Assembly: GCF_016793705.1 (NCBI RefSeq)
Contig: NZ_JAEULO010000018.1
Coordinates: 60,976-124,975 of the forward strand
Source of the DNA: Tabrizicola sp.
GTDB taxonomy: Bacteria > Pseudomonadota > Alphaproteobacteria > Rhodobacterales > Rhodobacteraceae
DNA length: 64,000 nt
Direction of reading: 5' to 3'
The notes under the pieces were generated by a model. The model was given only the letters and a program-made list of their open reading frames with translations. It ran no database searches and was not told the origin of the DNA. Shown piece by piece: positions 18,249 through 27,984 of this stretch (positions are counted from its first letter, which is position 1; each line of letters begins with the position of its first letter). Made by a program: the position numbers and the translations under genes.

Positions 18249-19196
18249 ATGCGACCCTCTGCCTTTACCGCCCCCGGCCGCTTCTGGCGCGGCAACCTGC
18301 ACACCCATTCCACCCGCTCCGACGGCGTGCTCTCGCCCGAGGAGGTCTGCCGCCGCTACCGGGCCGAAGGCTATGACTTCCTGGCGATCACCGACCATTT
18401 CATCGGTATCTACGGCTATCCGATGGTCGATACCCGCCCCTTCCGCACCGAGGGTTTCACCACCCTGATCGGCGCCGAGCTGCATTCCGGCGCGCAGTCG
18501 AACGGCGAGCTGTGGCATATCCTCGCCGTGGGCCTGCCCGACGATTTCGCGCCGCCCGCGACGACCAGCTTCATCGCCGAGCCGGGGCAGGAGACCGGGC
18601 CCGAGATCGCCGCCCGCGCCGTCGCCGCCGGGGCCTTCGTCGCCGTGGCCCATCCGCAATGGTCCGGCCTGACGCTGGCCGACGCCCGAACCATCGAGGC
18701 CGCCCATGCGGTCGAGATCTACAACCACGGCTGCGCGACCGGCTGCGACCGTCCGGACGGGGCAGGGATCGCCGACCTGCTGCTGACCGAGGGCCGCAGG
18801 CTCAGCCTTATCGCCACGGACGACGCGCATTTCCACGAGCCCGACCATTTCGGCGGCTGGGTCATGGTCAAGGCCACCGAGAACACGCCCGAGGCGCTGC
18901 TCGCCGCCCTCAAGCGCGGCGACTTCTACTCCAGCCAGGGTCCGCAGATCCATGACGTGTATCTTGATGGCGGCAAGGCGGTGGTCGAATGCTCGGCCGC
19001 CGTCTCGGTGGTGGCGATGGGCTGGGGCACCGGCGCGCAGGGCGTGCACGGCCATTCGATGACCCGCTGCGAGGTTCCGCTCGACCGTCTGCTCGGCAGC
19101 CCCTGGGTCCGGGTCTCGGTCATCGACGCCGCAGGCCGCCGCGCCTGGTCCAACCCGATCTGGCGTGAAGCGGGAAAGAACCCGCGCATCCTGTGA
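18249..19196 (+). CDS. PHP-domain metal-dependent phosphoesterase
   Basis: A 315-residue protein with the PHP superfamily metal motifs: HTHSTRSDG near residue 18, AITDH, AVAHPQWSG and ATDDAHFHEPD. These place it with the stand-alone phosphoesterases (trpH/YciV-like and related), which hydrolyse phosphate esters using two or three metal ions. ATG 18249 starts just before the first motif. The in-frame extension back to 18147 is proline/arginine-rich and probably untranslated. Divergent from the ArsR gene. Substrate unknown. Confidence 0.85.
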   Translation: MRPSAFTAPGRFWRGNLHTHSTRSDGVLSPEEVCRRYRAEGYDFLAITDHFIGIYGYPMVDTRPFRTEGFTTLIGAELHSGAQSNGELWHILAVGLPDDFAPPATTSFIAEPGQETGPEIAARAVAAGAFVAVAHPQWSGLTLADARTIEAAHAVEIYNHGCATGCDRPDGAGIADLLLTEGRRLSLIATDDAHFHEPDHFGGWVMVKATENTPEALLAALKRGDFYSSQGPQIHDVYLDGGKAVVECSAAVSVVAMGWGTGAQGVHGHSMTRCEVPLDRLLGSPWVRVSVIDAAGRRAWSNPIWREAGKNPRIL

Positions 19197-19257
19197 AACC
19201 ACTTCGGCCTGCGTCCGGGTCAGCCCGGGGCGCGGGCCCCATCCGCCAGCGGCAGAG

Positions 19258-19413
19258 TCAGGCCAGCGACCCTTTCTGGGTAAGGAACACCGGGACCCGG
19301 GCCTTCGCCGGATCGGTCCGATATCCCTTCAGCCGTTCGATCCGCCGCAGCGCCGGATCTTCGCGCCACATCGCTCGGAAACACCAGGTCAGGACTGCTC
19401 TCGAACCGCTCAT
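19258..19413 (-). CDS. small basic protein, unknown
   Basis: A 51-residue ORF that begins MSGSRAVLTWCFRAMWREDP and ends TQKGSLA. The ATG at 19413-19411 follows a strong GGGGAGAG site on the minus strand. Codon positions look coding, and the product is basic with one Cys and two Trp. I do not recognise a family. A longer in-frame reading begins at 19560 but lacks a comparable ribosome site. Confidence 0.45.
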   Translation of the reverse strand: MSGSRAVLTWCFRAMWREDPALRRIERLKGYRTDPAKARVPVFLTQKGSLA

Positions 19414-19700
19414 GTCTCTCTCCCCAGGATGGCTTTGGTTAATGAAATTCTCCCGCATAAGTTGTGCCGCAGATGGCCGATCCAAGGAAATTCGGGGAAA
19501 GATGATGGCGGGATCGTGGAAAGGGGCGCGATCCCCGAACGATCGGACGGAATCCGCCACGCTGTTGCGCGGCCCGAGGCGGGACCGGCAGCACTGAACG
19601 ACAGGCCAGGCCAGACCGCGACCCGGACTGCCATGTCCGCAGCGCCTCCGCCCTTGCGTCTCGCCCGCCCGCGGTCGACACTGCTTCGGCAGGAGGACCG
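19414..19700. other. intergenic stretch, no gene seen
   Basis: No convincing coding region. It contains the upstream region of the small minus-strand ORF and, at its right end, the AGGAGG site of the YdeI-like gene. One weak inverted repeat, GGGATCG/CGATCCC with a 12-nt loop, lies at 19510-19535. Confidence 0.4.
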
Positions 19701-20336
19701 ATGCCCGACCGCGTCATGATCACCGACCCCGAGGTCTTCTTCGCTGAAGGTTGCGGCCGCTGCGACCGCTTCGCCACGCCGGACTGCTCCACCCGCCGCT
19801 GGCTGTCCGGCCTCCTCGCGCTGCGCCGCCTCGCGCAGGACGCGGGCCTTGAGGAAACCGCGAAATGGGGCCATCCCTGCTACATGCATGCAGGCCGCAA
19901 CATCGCGATCATGGGCGCCTTCCGTGACGACTTCCGCCTGACCTTCTTCAACGCCGCCCTGATGCAGGACCCCGAGGGTGTGCTGGAGAAACAGGGCCCG
20001 AACACCCGGCACCCCGACTGCCTTCGCTTCACCGACAACGCCGCCCCCGCCGCGCTGGCGCCGGTGATCCGCGCCTATCTGGCCGAGGCGATGAGATACG
20101 CCGACCAGGGCCTCCTGCCGCTGAAGGAGCGCTCCGAGATCGACCTGCCCCCCGAACTGGTCGAAGCGCTGGATGCCGATCCCGAGCTGGCCGAGGCCTT
20201 CGCCGCCCTCACCCCCGGACGGCAGAAAAGCTGGGCGCTGCATCTGACCAGCACCAAGACCCCGGCGACCCGGCTTTCCCGGATCGCGAAGGGCCGCGCG
20301 AAGATCCTCGCGGGCAAGGGCGCCACCGAATACTGA
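19701..20336 (+). CDS. YdeI/OmpD-associated family protein (DUF1801-containing type)
   Basis: A 211-residue protein with the segment WGHPCYMHAGRNIAIMGAFRDDFRLTFFNAAL, characteristic of the YdeI/DUF1801 fold, and a C-terminal YdeI-type region (ALTPGRQKSWALHLTSTKTPATR). Members are small cytoplasmic proteins; some are called bacteriocin-protection proteins, but their biochemical role is not settled. ATG 19701 follows AGGAGG. A GTCGGGGC/GCCCCGAC hairpin lies just past its end. A DUF1801-only relative lies at 38325-38705. Confidence 0.8.
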   Translation: MPDRVMITDPEVFFAEGCGRCDRFATPDCSTRRWLSGLLALRRLAQDAGLEETAKWGHPCYMHAGRNIAIMGAFRDDFRLTFFNAALMQDPEGVLEKQGPNTRHPDCLRFTDNAAPAALAPVIRAYLAEAMRYADQGLLPLKERSEIDLPPELVEALDADPELAEAFAALTPGRQKSWALHLTSTKTPATRLSRIAKGRAKILAGKGATEY

Positions 20337-20348
20337 CCGCGCCCGTAG

Positions 20349-20366
20349 GTCGGGGCTTGCCCCGAC
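20349..20366. terminator. hairpin between YdeI-like gene and hutU
   Basis: GTCGGGGC-TT-GCCCCGAC is a perfect 8-bp stem with a 2-nt loop, sitting between convergent genes and so able to act in both directions. It lacks a T-run. The word is also a frequent intergenic repeat in GC-rich alphaproteobacteria. Confidence 0.55.
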
Positions 20367-20452
20367 TCTCCGATGGTTGACATTCTCTGAACACCCACAC
20401 CCAACCCCCTGATTCCGCTATGAACCAAGGGCCTGTCCTGCGTGGACAGCCC

Positions 20453-22126
20453 TCAGTTCCCCAATATCCCCGGCAGCCGCAACCCATGCTCCTTCGCGCA
20501 GGCGATGGCGGTCTCATACCCCGCATCCGCGTGCCGCCAGACGCCAGAGGCCGGGTCATTCCACAAGACCCTTTCCAGCCGCTTCGCCGCCTCCGGCGTC
20601 CCGTCCGCCAGGATCACCACCCCGGCGTGCTGGGAGAACCCCATCCCCACGCCCCCGCCGTGATGCAGGCTGACCCAGGTCGCCCCCGAGGCGGTGTTGA
20701 CCAGCGCGTTCAGGAGCGGCCAGTCGGAAACCGCATCCGACCCGTCCCGCATCGCCTCGGTCTCGCGGTTCGGGCTCGCCACCGACCCCGAATCCAGATG
20801 GTCGCGTCCGATCACGATCGGCGCCTTCAGCTCGCCCGAGGCCACCATCTCGTTGAACATCAGCCCCGCCCGGTGCCGGTCGCCGAGGCCGATCCAGCAG
20901 ATGCGCGCGGGCAACCCCTGGAAGGCGATCCGCTCGCCCGCCATGTCCAGCCAGCGGTGCAGATGGGCGTTCTCGGGGAAGAGCCGCTTCATCGCCGCGT
21001 CGGTCTTGCGGATATCCTCCGGGTCGCCGGAGAGGGCACACCAGCGGAACGGCCCGATCCCCTTGCAGAAGAGCGGACGGATATAGGCGGGCACGAAACC
21101 GGGGAAGGCGAAAGCCTCGGCGAACCCCTCGTCCTTAGCGACCTGCCGGATGTTGTTGCCGTAGTCCAGCGTCGGCACGCCCGCGTTCCAGAATCCGACC
21201 ATCGCCTCGACATGCACCCGCATCGAGGCGCGCGCGGCCTTTTCCACCGCCGCCGGATCGGTCTCCTGCTTCGCCCGCCATTCCGCGACGGACCACCCCG
21301 CCGGGCAATAGCCGTGCAGCGGATCGTGGGCCGAGGTCTGGTCGGTCACGATGTCGGGCCGCACGCCCCGCTTCAATAGTTCCGGGAAGACCTCCGCCGC
21401 GTTGCCGAGGAGCCCCACCGACTTCGCCTCGCCCTTCGCGGTCCACTCCGCGATCAGGGCCAGCGCCTCGTCCAGCGTCTTCGCCTTGGCGTCGACGTAG
21501 CGGGTACGCAGGCGGAAGTCGATCCGCGTCTCGTCGACCTCCACCGCCAGGCATGAGGCCCCGGCCATCACCGCCGCCAAAGGCTGCGCGCCACCCATGC
21601 CGCCAAGGCCACCGGTCAGGATCCATTTGCCCTTGAGATCTCCGCCATAGTGCTGGCGACCCGCCTCGGCGAAGGTCTCGTAGGTGCCCTGCACGATGCC
21701 TTGCGTGCCGATATAGATCCAGGACCCTGCGGTCATCTGGCCATACATCATCAGGCCCTTCTTATCCAACTCGTTGAAATGCGCCCAGGTCGCCCAATGC
21801 GGCACGAGGTTCGAGTTCGCGATCAGCACTCGCGGCGCGTCCGTGTGGGTGCGCACGATGGCGATGGGTTTGCCGGACTGGACGACCAGAGTCTCGTCGG
21901 CCTCCAGGTCCTTCAGGCCGGCGACGATGCGGTCGAAATCCTCCCAGGTCCGCGCCGCCCGGCCGATCCCGCCATAGACCACCAGCTCATGCGGATTTTC
22001 GGCCACGTCCGGGTGCAGGTTGTTCATCAGCATCCGCATCGCGGCCTCGCCGGCCCAGGTCTTCGCGGTCTTCTCGGGGCCGGTCGGCGGGTAGATGTCG
22101 CGCAGGTTGTGGCGGGGGTTGGTCAT
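20453..22126 (-). CDS. hutU: HutU, urocanate hydratase
   Basis: The 557-residue urocanase converts urocanate to 4-imidazolone-5-propionate using tightly bound NAD+ as electrophile. Visible hallmarks are the N-terminal [12 protein letters not shown], the glycine-rich NAD site [14 protein letters not shown], the conserved [17 protein letters not shown], and [16 protein letters not shown]. Length is normal. It is the last gene of the minus-strand hut unit (hutI-hutH-hutU), separated from hutH by a stem-loop repeat that overlaps the hutH stop. Confidence 0.97.
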   Translation of the reverse strand: MTNPRHNLRDIYPPTGPEKTAKTWAGEAAMRMLMNNLHPDVAENPHELVVYGGIGRAARTWEDFDRIVAGLKDLEADETLVVQSGKPIAIVRTHTDAPRVLIANSNLVPHWATWAHFNELDKKGLMMYGQMTAGSWIYIGTQGIVQGTYETFAEAGRQHYGGDLKGKWILTGGLGGMGGAQPLAAVMAGASCLAVEVDETRIDFRLRTRYVDAKAKTLDEALALIAEWTAKGEAKSVGLLGNAAEVFPELLKRGVRPDIVTDQTSAHDPLHGYCPAGWSVAEWRAKQETDPAAVEKAARASMRVHVEAMVGFWNAGVPTLDYGNNIRQVAKDEGFAEAFAFPGFVPAYIRPLFCKGIGPFRWCALSGDPEDIRKTDAAMKRLFPENAHLHRWLDMAGERIAFQGLPARICWIGLGDRHRAGLMFNEMVASGELKAPIVIGRDHLDSGSVASPNRETEAMRDGSDAVSDWPLLNALVNTASGATWVSLHHGGGVGMGFSQHAGVVILADGTPEAAKRLERVLWNDPASGVWRHADAGYETAIACAKEHGLRLPGILGN

Positions 22127-22151
22127 GGTCAGGCTCCATCGCTGGTGGAGG

Positions 22152-22206
22152 CCCCGGGGGCGCTTCGCCCCCCGGACCCCCAGAGGATACTTTCAGACAG
22201 AAAATG
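22152..22206 (-). repeat. stem-loop intergenic repeat, subtype B
   Basis: Read on the minus strand: head CATTTTCTGTCTG, core AAGTATCC, then GGGGGTCCGGGGGGCG and a GGGGGCG/CGCCCCC stem. The hutH stop codon (22195-22193) lies inside the head, so the last residues of HutH are encoded by the repeat. It lies between hutH and hutU in the direction of transcription. Confidence 0.75.
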
Positions 22207-23737
22207 CAGATAGGTCCGGCATCGGGATGCCGGTGGCTTGGGAGAGGGTGCCTGCCGCCACCAGCGCTGCGGCTTTCGCAAGGTCGGGGGCGAGATAGCG
22301 GTCGTCCTCCAGCGCGCGAACCTCGGTGCGCAGCGCGCGGACGGCGGCTTGCAGGGGGGCGGAGGTCTTCAGCGGTGCGCGGAACTCCACCCCTTGCGCG
22401 GCGCACATCGCCTCGACCCCGAGGATCACGTTCAGGTTCTTCACCATCCGGCGCAGGCGGCGCGCGCCGTGGGCGGCCATGCTGACATGGTCCTCCTGGT
22501 TGGCGGAGGTCGGAGTCGAGTCGATCACGGTCGGATGCGCCAGGTGCTTGTTTTCGCTCATCAAGGCGGCGGTGGTGACTTCGGCGATCATCAGGCCGGA
22601 GTTCAGGCCGGGCTTCGGCGTCAGGAAGGCGGGCAGGTCGAACGACAGCGTCGGGTCGACCATCAGCGCCACCCGCCGCTGGGCAATCGCGCCGATTTCG
22701 GCAAGCGCCATGGCGATCATGTCGGCGGCAAAGCCCACCGGCTCGGCATGGAAGTTGCCGCCACTGACGATCTGGCCGTCCGATAGCACCAGGGGGTTGT
22801 CGGTCGCGGCATTGGCTTCGGTCTGCAGGGTGCGCGCGGCCATGCGCAGCACGTCCATCGCGGCGCCCGTCACCTGCGGCTGGCAGCGGATGCAGTAGGG
22901 GTCTTGCACGCGGGTATCGCCTTCGCGGTGGCTTTCGCGGATTTCGCTGCCCGCCAGGAGGGCGCGCATGGTGGTGGCCGCGTCGATCTGCCCCGGCTGG
23001 CCGCGAAGCGCATGGATTTCCGCTTCCAGCGGCGCGGTGGAGCCCATGATGGCGTCGGTCGAGAGCGCCGAGATCACCAGCGCCTCGCGCGCGGCCTGCC
23101 AGCCCTGGAAGAGGCCGGCGAGCGCGTAGGCCGTGGAGAACTGGGTGCCGTTGATCAGCGCCAGCCCTTCTTTCGCTCCAAGGCGGATGGGTGAAATGCC
23201 TTTCATCGCAAGCGCTTCCGCGCCGGGCCTCACCTGACCGTCGACCGTGGCCTCGCCATGGCCGATCATCACGGCGGTCATGTGAGCCAGGGGCGCGAGG
23301 TCTCCGCTGGCGCCGACCGAGCCCTGGTCGGGGATCACCGGGGTGACACGGTGTTCCAGCATCGCCTCGATGCAGGCCACCACTTCGGGGCGCACGCCAG
23401 AGGCCCCGCGCCCGAGCGACAGAAGTTTCAGCACCATCATCAGCCGCGCCACGTCTTCCGGCATCGTCGCGCCCACGCCGCAGCAATGGCTGAGGATCAG
23501 GTTTTTCTGAAGCGTGGCAGTGTCTTCCGGCGCGATCTTGATGCTGGCCAGCTTGCCGAAGCCGGTGTTCACCCCGTAGACCGCCGTACCGCCATTCGCC
23601 GCTGCCGCGATGTGGCTTGCCGCCCGTTCGATGCCGGGACGGGCGCTGTCGGCCAGCCGGGCCGGCAGCTTGCCGCGGAAGATGCGCTCAAGCTGCGCCA
23701 GCGTGACCTGGCCGGGGATCAGGATTTCAGGCGTCAA
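22193..23737 (-). CDS. hutH: HutH, histidine ammonia-lyase
   Basis: The 514-residue enzyme eliminates ammonia from L-histidine to give urocanate. The self-forming MIO electrophile comes from Ala143-Ser144-Gly145 in [11 protein letters not shown]. The active-site tyrosine lies in VYGVNTGFG near the N-terminus. I place the start at TTG 23737 because [13 protein letters not shown] aligns with family starts; the in-frame sequence before it is the shadow of hutI, whose stop lies 11 nt inside. No ATG is available near this point. The final codons run into a stem-loop repeat. Confidence 0.95.
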   Translation of the reverse strand: MTPEILIPGQVTLAQLERIFRGKLPARLADSARPGIERAASHIAAAANGGTAVYGVNTGFGKLASIKIAPEDTATLQKNLILSHCCGVGATMPEDVARLMMVLKLLSLGRGASGVRPEVVACIEAMLEHRVTPVIPDQGSVGASGDLAPLAHMTAVMIGHGEATVDGQVRPGAEALAMKGISPIRLGAKEGLALINGTQFSTAYALAGLFQGWQAAREALVISALSTDAIMGSTAPLEAEIHALRGQPGQIDAATTMRALLAGSEIRESHREGDTRVQDPYCIRCQPQVTGAAMDVLRMAARTLQTEANAATDNPLVLSDGQIVSGGNFHAEPVGFAADMIAMALAEIGAIAQRRVALMVDPTLSFDLPAFLTPKPGLNSGLMIAEVTTAALMSENKHLAHPTVIDSTPTSANQEDHVSMAAHGARRLRRMVKNLNVILGVEAMCAAQGVEFRAPLKTSAPLQAAVRALRTEVRALEDDRYLAPDLAKAAALVAAGTLSQATGIPMPDLSAFSV

Positions 23738-24920
23738 GACGGCCTCCGAAGATGCGTTTGGAAAGTGGCGTTGCGCCGATGCGGTAGGCGAGTTCCGCCG
23801 GGTGGTCGGCGTCCCAGATGCAGAGATCGGCCCGCAGGCCCGGCACGATGCGGCCCCGGTTGGCAAGGCCGAGGGCCTTCGCCGCATGGGCGGTGGTGCC
23901 CAGCAGCGCTTCCTCCGGCGTCAGGCGGAAGAGGGTGCAAGCCATGTTCATCGCCAGCGTCAAGGAAGCCAGCGGCGAGGAGCCGGGGTTGAGGTCGGTC
24001 GCCACCGCCATCGGCACCCCTGCGGCGCGCAGGGCGGCGATCGGGGGCGCCTGCGTCTCGCGCAGGGTGTAGAACGCGCCCGGCAGGATCACGGCGACGG
24101 TGCCCGCCGCTTTCATCGCGGCGATCCCTTCGGGCGAAAGATATTCCAGATGGTCCGCCGACAACGCCCCGCGCTGCGCCGCGAAGGCGGCCCCACCCTG
24201 GTCGGTCAACTGCTCGGCATGGAGCTTCACCGGCAGGCCAAGCGCGCGGGCCTCGGCGAACAAAGGCGCCAGTTCCTCGACCGAGAAGGCGATGGTTTCG
24301 CAGAAGGCATCGACCGCATCGACCAGCCCCTCGGCATGGGCCGCCCGCAGCGAGGGGATCGCCACCTCGGCAATATAACCCTTTGCATTGCCCTTGAATT
24401 CCGGCGGGATGGCGTGGGCGGCAAGATGCGTCGTCTTCACTGTCACCGGGCATTCTTGCCCGATCCGGCGCGCGACGCGCAGCATCTTCAGCTCGTCCGC
24501 AACCGTCAGCCCATAGCCCGATTTCACCTCGATGGTCGTGGCACCCGAAGTGATCAGCTGGTCGACGCGGGGCAGGGCGCGCGCCAGCAGCTCCGCCTCC
24601 GAAGCCGCCCGCGTCGCCGTCACGGTCGAGAGAATCCCGCCCCCGGCGCGGGCGACCTCCTCATAGCTCGCCCCCTTCAGCCGCAGCTCGAACTCCACCG
24701 CCCGGTGGCCGCCGAAGACCGCATGGGTGTGGCAGTCGATCAGGCCGGGAGTGACAAGCCTGCCCGCGGCGTCATGCCCGGGAAGCGACCGATAGGCGGC
24801 AGGCAGGTCGGCCATCGGCCCCGCCCAGGCGATCCGCTCGCCCTCCAGCGCCACGGCAGCGTCGGGGATCAGGCCGTAGCCATTCGTCATCGTCGCAAGG
24901 GTGGCATGGGTCAGGAGCAT
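23727..24920 (-). CDS. hutI: HutI, imidazolonepropionase
   Basis: The 397-residue amidohydrolase-superfamily enzyme opens the imidazolone ring to N-formimino-L-glutamate. Metal and substrate residues are seen in [34 protein letters not shown] and [16 protein letters not shown]. Length is normal. First gene of the minus-strand hut unit; its stop overlaps the hutH TTG start. The palindrome at 24952-24965 lies about 30 nt upstream of its ATG and is the probable HutC operator. Confidence 0.97.
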   Translation of the reverse strand: MLLTHATLATMTNGYGLIPDAAVALEGERIAWAGPMADLPAAYRSLPGHDAAGRLVTPGLIDCHTHAVFGGHRAVEFELRLKGASYEEVARAGGGILSTVTATRAASEAELLARALPRVDQLITSGATTIEVKSGYGLTVADELKMLRVARRIGQECPVTVKTTHLAAHAIPPEFKGNAKGYIAEVAIPSLRAAHAEGLVDAVDAFCETIAFSVEELAPLFAEARALGLPVKLHAEQLTDQGGAAFAAQRGALSADHLEYLSPEGIAAMKAAGTVAVILPGAFYTLRETQAPPIAALRAAGVPMAVATDLNPGSSPLASLTLAMNMACTLFRLTPEEALLGTTAHAAKALGLANRGRIVPGLRADLCIWDADHPAELAYRIGATPLSKRIFGGRLDA

Positions 24921-24951
24921 CGGCTTGCCTTATGCGTGGTGTAATGGCTAA

Positions 24952-24965
24952 TATGTCTAGACATA
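24952..24965. promoter_or_regulatory. hut operator palindrome (probable HutC site)
   Basis: TATGTCTAGACATA is a perfect 14-bp palindrome in the 66-nt gap between divergent hutI and hutF. It resembles the AT-rich symmetric sites bound by GntR-family HutC, and hutC follows hutF. Its central position would let one regulator control both transcripts. Binding is inferred. Confidence 0.7.
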
Positions 24966-24986
24966 ATGCAAGTCAAGTGAGTCGCC

Positions 24987-26336
24987 ATGATCCTGCACGC
25001 CGAATCCGCTCTGCTGCCCGAGGGCTGGGCAAGCGACGTCCGTATCGTGATCGAGGACGGTCGCATTGCCTCGGTCAACCATGGCCACGCGCCCGAGGGG
25101 CTGGCCTACGGCTGTCTTGTCCCGGCACCGGTGAACCTGCACTCCCACACCTTCCAGCGGGCGATGGCCGGAATGACCGAGGCGCGAACCGCGGGGCAGG
25201 ACAGTTTCTGGACCTGGCGCGCGCTGATGTATCGCTTCCTCCAAAGGCTCTCGCCCGAGGATGTGCAGGCGATCGCGGCGCAAGCGATGGTGGAGATGGC
25301 GGAGAGCGGCTTCTCGGCGGTATGCGAGTTTCACTACCTGCACCACCCGGTCGGCGGTGGCACTTATGCCGATCCGGCGGAGATGTCGGCCCGGATCGCG
25401 GCGGCGGCGGGTGAGACCGGGCTGGGGCTGACCCATCTGCCGGTGATCTACGAACAGGGCGGAGTCGATGGTCGTGCGCTGGCCGGGGGGCAGTTGCGCT
25501 TCGGTTCCTCGCCCGAGGTCTATGCCGCCATCCTTGAAGGGGCGCGGGCGGCGTTGTCGGTTCTGCCCGACGCCGGGCTAGGCGTCGCACCGCATTCGCT
25601 GCGGGCGGTCAGCCGGGCGACGCTGGACAAGGTCGCGGGCATGGTGCCCGGCGGGCCGGTGCACATCCACATCGCCGAGCAGGTCGCCGAAGTGACTGAA
25701 GTCCAGGCCGCCTGGGGCGCGCGTCCCGTCGACTGGGCGCTGGCAAACCTGCCCCTCGACGCGCGCTGGTGCATGATCCACGCCACTCAGATGACCTCCT
25801 CCGAAACCGCCGCGCTGGCGAGGACCGGGGCCGTCGCGGGCCTCTGCCCGATCACCGAGGCGAACCTCGGCGATGGCATTTTCGACGGCCCCGGCTGGAT
25901 GGCGGCGGACGGCGCCTTCGGGGTCGGGACGGACAGCAACGTCCGCATCTCGCTGGCCGAGGAGTTGCGGCTGCTGGAGTATTCCCAGCGCCTCAACCAC
26001 AAGGCGCGGGCTGTCATGGCCGACGCCCGGTCTACCGGGCGCTTCCTGTGGGAGCGGGCGCTGAAGGGCGGCGCGCAGGCGGCGGGGCGGACCAGTGGCC
26101 GCATCGAGGTCGGGCAATGGGCTGACCTTGTTGCGCTCGATACCGGCGATCTGCGGCTGGAGGGGGTTCAGGGAGACCAGCTGCTTGACGCCTTCCTCTT
26201 CGCCGGGCGCGACGGCCTTGTGACCGACCTCTGGTCCGCCGGGCGCCACATCGTCCGCGAGGGCCGCCACATCGCCCGAGACGCCGTGGAGGCCCGCTTC
26301 CGCGCCACCATGCGCCGCCTGCGCGAGGCGCTGTGA
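24987..26336 (+). CDS. hutF: HutF, N-formimino-L-glutamate deiminase
   Basis: The 449-residue amidohydrolase-superfamily enzyme removes ammonia from N-formimino-L-glutamate to give N-formyl-L-glutamate. It defines the five-step histidine pathway used by Pseudomonas and many alphaproteobacteria. Metal ligands appear in VNLHSHTFQRAMAG, HIHIAEQ and GVGTDSNVRIS, and the ending ARFRATMRRLREAL is typical. The next enzyme, HutG (N-formylglutamate amidohydrolase), is not in the window. The stop overlaps the hutC start as GTGA. Confidence 0.95.
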   Translation: MILHAESALLPEGWASDVRIVIEDGRIASVNHGHAPEGLAYGCLVPAPVNLHSHTFQRAMAGMTEARTAGQDSFWTWRALMYRFLQRLSPEDVQAIAAQAMVEMAESGFSAVCEFHYLHHPVGGGTYADPAEMSARIAAAAGETGLGLTHLPVIYEQGGVDGRALAGGQLRFGSSPEVYAAILEGARAALSVLPDAGLGVAPHSLRAVSRATLDKVAGMVPGGPVHIHIAEQVAEVTEVQAAWGARPVDWALANLPLDARWCMIHATQMTSSETAALARTGAVAGLCPITEANLGDGIFDGPGWMAADGAFGVGTDSNVRISLAEELRLLEYSQRLNHKARAVMADARSTGRFLWERALKGGAQAAGRTSGRIEVGQWADLVALDTGDLRLEGVQGDQLLDAFLFAGRDGLVTDLWSAGRHIVREGRHIARDAVEARFRATMRRLREAL

Positions 26337-27019
26337 CACTGGGCTGGGAGGACATCCGCGCCGAAGTGCTGCGCCGCATCCGGGCGCGCGACTGGCCTCC
26401 CGGTGCGCTGATCCCGGGCGAGGAGGCGCTGGCCGAGGAATTCGGCGTGGCCCGCGCCACGGTGAACCGCGCCCTGCGCGACCTTGCCGAGGCCGGGGTG
26501 ATCGAGCGCAAGAAGCGGGCCGGGACGCGGGTCGCCGAGCTGCCGGTCAGGCGGGCACGGCTGGAGATCCCGGTGATCCGGCTGGATGTACTGGGCCGCG
26601 GGCTGACCTATGACTTCAAGCTTCTGGCCGACCGTCTGACCCCTGCGCCGGTGCCGGTGACGGCCAGGCTTGGTCTGCCCGAGGGCACCCAGATGCGCTG
26701 CCTTGAAACGCTGCATCTGGCGGGCGGCAGGCCATATGTTCTGGAAAGCCGCTGGCTGAATCCCGCCGCGCTTCCCGTACCGACGCCCGATTTCGCCAGG
26801 GTCAGCGCGAATGAGTGGCTGGTGACGCATGTCAGCCTCGTCTCTGGCGATATCGCCTTCACCGCCGAACCGGCCGGCGCGCGCGAGGCGGACGTGCTGG
26901 GCGTAGCCCCCGGCACGGCGCTTCTGGTGGCGGAACGGACGACCCATGGCACCGCCGGGCCGGTGACGCTGGTGCGGCTCGCCCATGCGCCGGGGCATCG
27001 GGTGCAGATGACGTTCTAG
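26333..27019 (+). CDS. hutC: HutC, GntR-family repressor of histidine utilisation
   Basis: A 228-residue protein with an N-terminal GntR winged helix (EEALAEEFGVARATVNRALRDLAEAGVIERKKRAGTRV, residues about 30-67, split here only for description) and a C-terminal UTRA effector domain (ETLHLAGGRPYVLESRWLN). HutC proteins release DNA on binding urocanate. GTG 26333 is the start, coupled to the hutF stop. It should act at 24952-24965. Confidence 0.92.
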   Translation: MTLGWEDIRAEVLRRIRARDWPPGALIPGEEALAEEFGVARATVNRALRDLAEAGVIERKKRAGTRVAELPVRRARLEIPVIRLDVLGRGLTYDFKLLADRLTPAPVPVTARLGLPEGTQMRCLETLHLAGGRPYVLESRWLNPAALPVPTPDFARVSANEWLVTHVSLVSGDIAFTAEPAGAREADVLGVAPGTALLVAERTTHGTAGPVTLVRLAHAPGHRVQMTF

Positions 27020-27033
27020 CGGGGGGCAGCGCT

Positions 27034-27879
27034 TCAGCCGAAGTTCCGCGCGACCAGTTGCGTCAGCCTGCGGTGCAGGGGCAGGGTCCGGTGCCGGATG
27101 TGGATCGCCGCAAAGACCGGCTGGCGCAGGTCCGGCGCATCCTCCACCGCCATGAAGCGGCCCCCCGCCACAAGATCGGCGGCGGTCTTTTCCAGCACAT
27201 AGCCCGACCCGCCCATCGCCGTCAGCAGCGACACGACGGAACCCGACTGCCCGACCGAAACCGCCGCCGTGGCAAGGTCCGGCGTCAGCTGGCGATGCAT
27301 CTCCTCGAAGGCGGGAGAAAAATGCGCGAACACGAAGCGGGCGGGCGTGACTTCGGCCAGTCTCGCGGTCTCGGTCGAGATCATGCGGTAGGTCACGTCG
27401 CCCACGCTTTCGAAATGCAGGTCGGGGTGGGGCTTGGGGCTGAACATCACCGCGAAGTCGAGGATCCCTGTCAGAAGGTCGGCGCACATCTGGTTGGAAT
27501 AATCCGGCTCGATGTAGAAGGCGGTCTCGGGCAGGACCGCACGGAACCGCGCCACCCAGTCGCCCAGATAGACCGCCGCAAGGTCGTTCTGGATGCCAAG
27601 CCGCATCAGCTGCGAGGCGCCTTGCGGGATCTGGATGCGACGCCGCGCCTCGTTCCATTCGTGGCGCAGGGCGCGGGCATGGGGCTCGAACCGCTTGCCC
27701 TCGGGCGTGAGGTCGGTCCCGGCGCGCGAGCGGTCGAAGAGCCTTGACCCGACGGCCTGTTCCAGGGCGGTCACGCGGGCAGAGACGGTGGACTGGGTGA
27801 TCCGAAGCCGCTCCGCCGTGCGGTGGAAGCTGCGGGTTTCCGCCAGGTCAAGGAAGGTTTCGAGAAGGTCGATCTGCAT
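27034..27879 (-). CDS. LysR-family regulator of the adjacent amine-type cluster
   Basis: A 281-residue LysR-type regulator. The N-terminal helix-turn-helix is SFHRTAERLRITQSTVSARV and the rest is an effector-binding domain. ATG 27879 (MQIDLLETFLDLAE) was preferred to the in-frame GTG 27894 because it is the standard LysR start. It is divergent from the six-gene plus-strand cluster that begins at 28058, and the 178-nt gap holds a stem-loop repeat and a TGATCGA/TCGATCA inverted repeat. Control of that cluster is the natural inference; the inducer is unknown. Confidence 0.85.
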   Translation of the reverse strand: MQIDLLETFLDLAETRSFHRTAERLRITQSTVSARVTALEQAVGSRLFDRSRAGTDLTPEGKRFEPHARALRHEWNEARRRIQIPQGASQLMRLGIQNDLAAVYLGDWVARFRAVLPETAFYIEPDYSNQMCADLLTGILDFAVMFSPKPHPDLHFESVGDVTYRMISTETARLAEVTPARFVFAHFSPAFEEMHRQLTPDLATAAVSVGQSGSVVSLLTAMGGSGYVLEKTAADLVAGGRFMAVEDAPDLRQPVFAAIHIRHRTLPLHRRLTQLVARNFG

Positions 27880-27907
27880 TGCGGGCCGTGACACCTGGTG
27901 GTGAGTG

Positions 27908-27960
27908 CCGGGGGTTTCACACCCCCGGACCCCCGTGGGATATTTGGAGACAGAAAATGG
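27908..27960 (-). repeat. stem-loop intergenic repeat, subtype B
   Basis: Minus-strand reading: head CCATTTTCTGTCTCC, core AAATATCCCAC, GGGGGTCCGGGGG, then stem GGGGGT/ACCCCC region closed around GTGTGAA. It lies in the divergent promoter region between the LysR gene and the first dehydrogenase gene. Near-identical in layout to the copy at 57478-57534. Confidence 0.75.
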
Positions 27961-27965
27961 TCTCC

Positions 27966-27984
27966 TGATCGAGTTTGTCGATCA
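27966..27984. promoter_or_regulatory. inverted repeat, candidate LysR-type operator
   Basis: TGATCGA-GTTTG-TCGATCA has perfect 7-bp arms and a 5-nt spacer. It lies in the gap between the divergent LysR gene and the FAD-dehydrogenase gene, just past the repeat. Position and symmetry suit a LysR recognition site. Assignment is inferred from context only. Confidence 0.5.
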
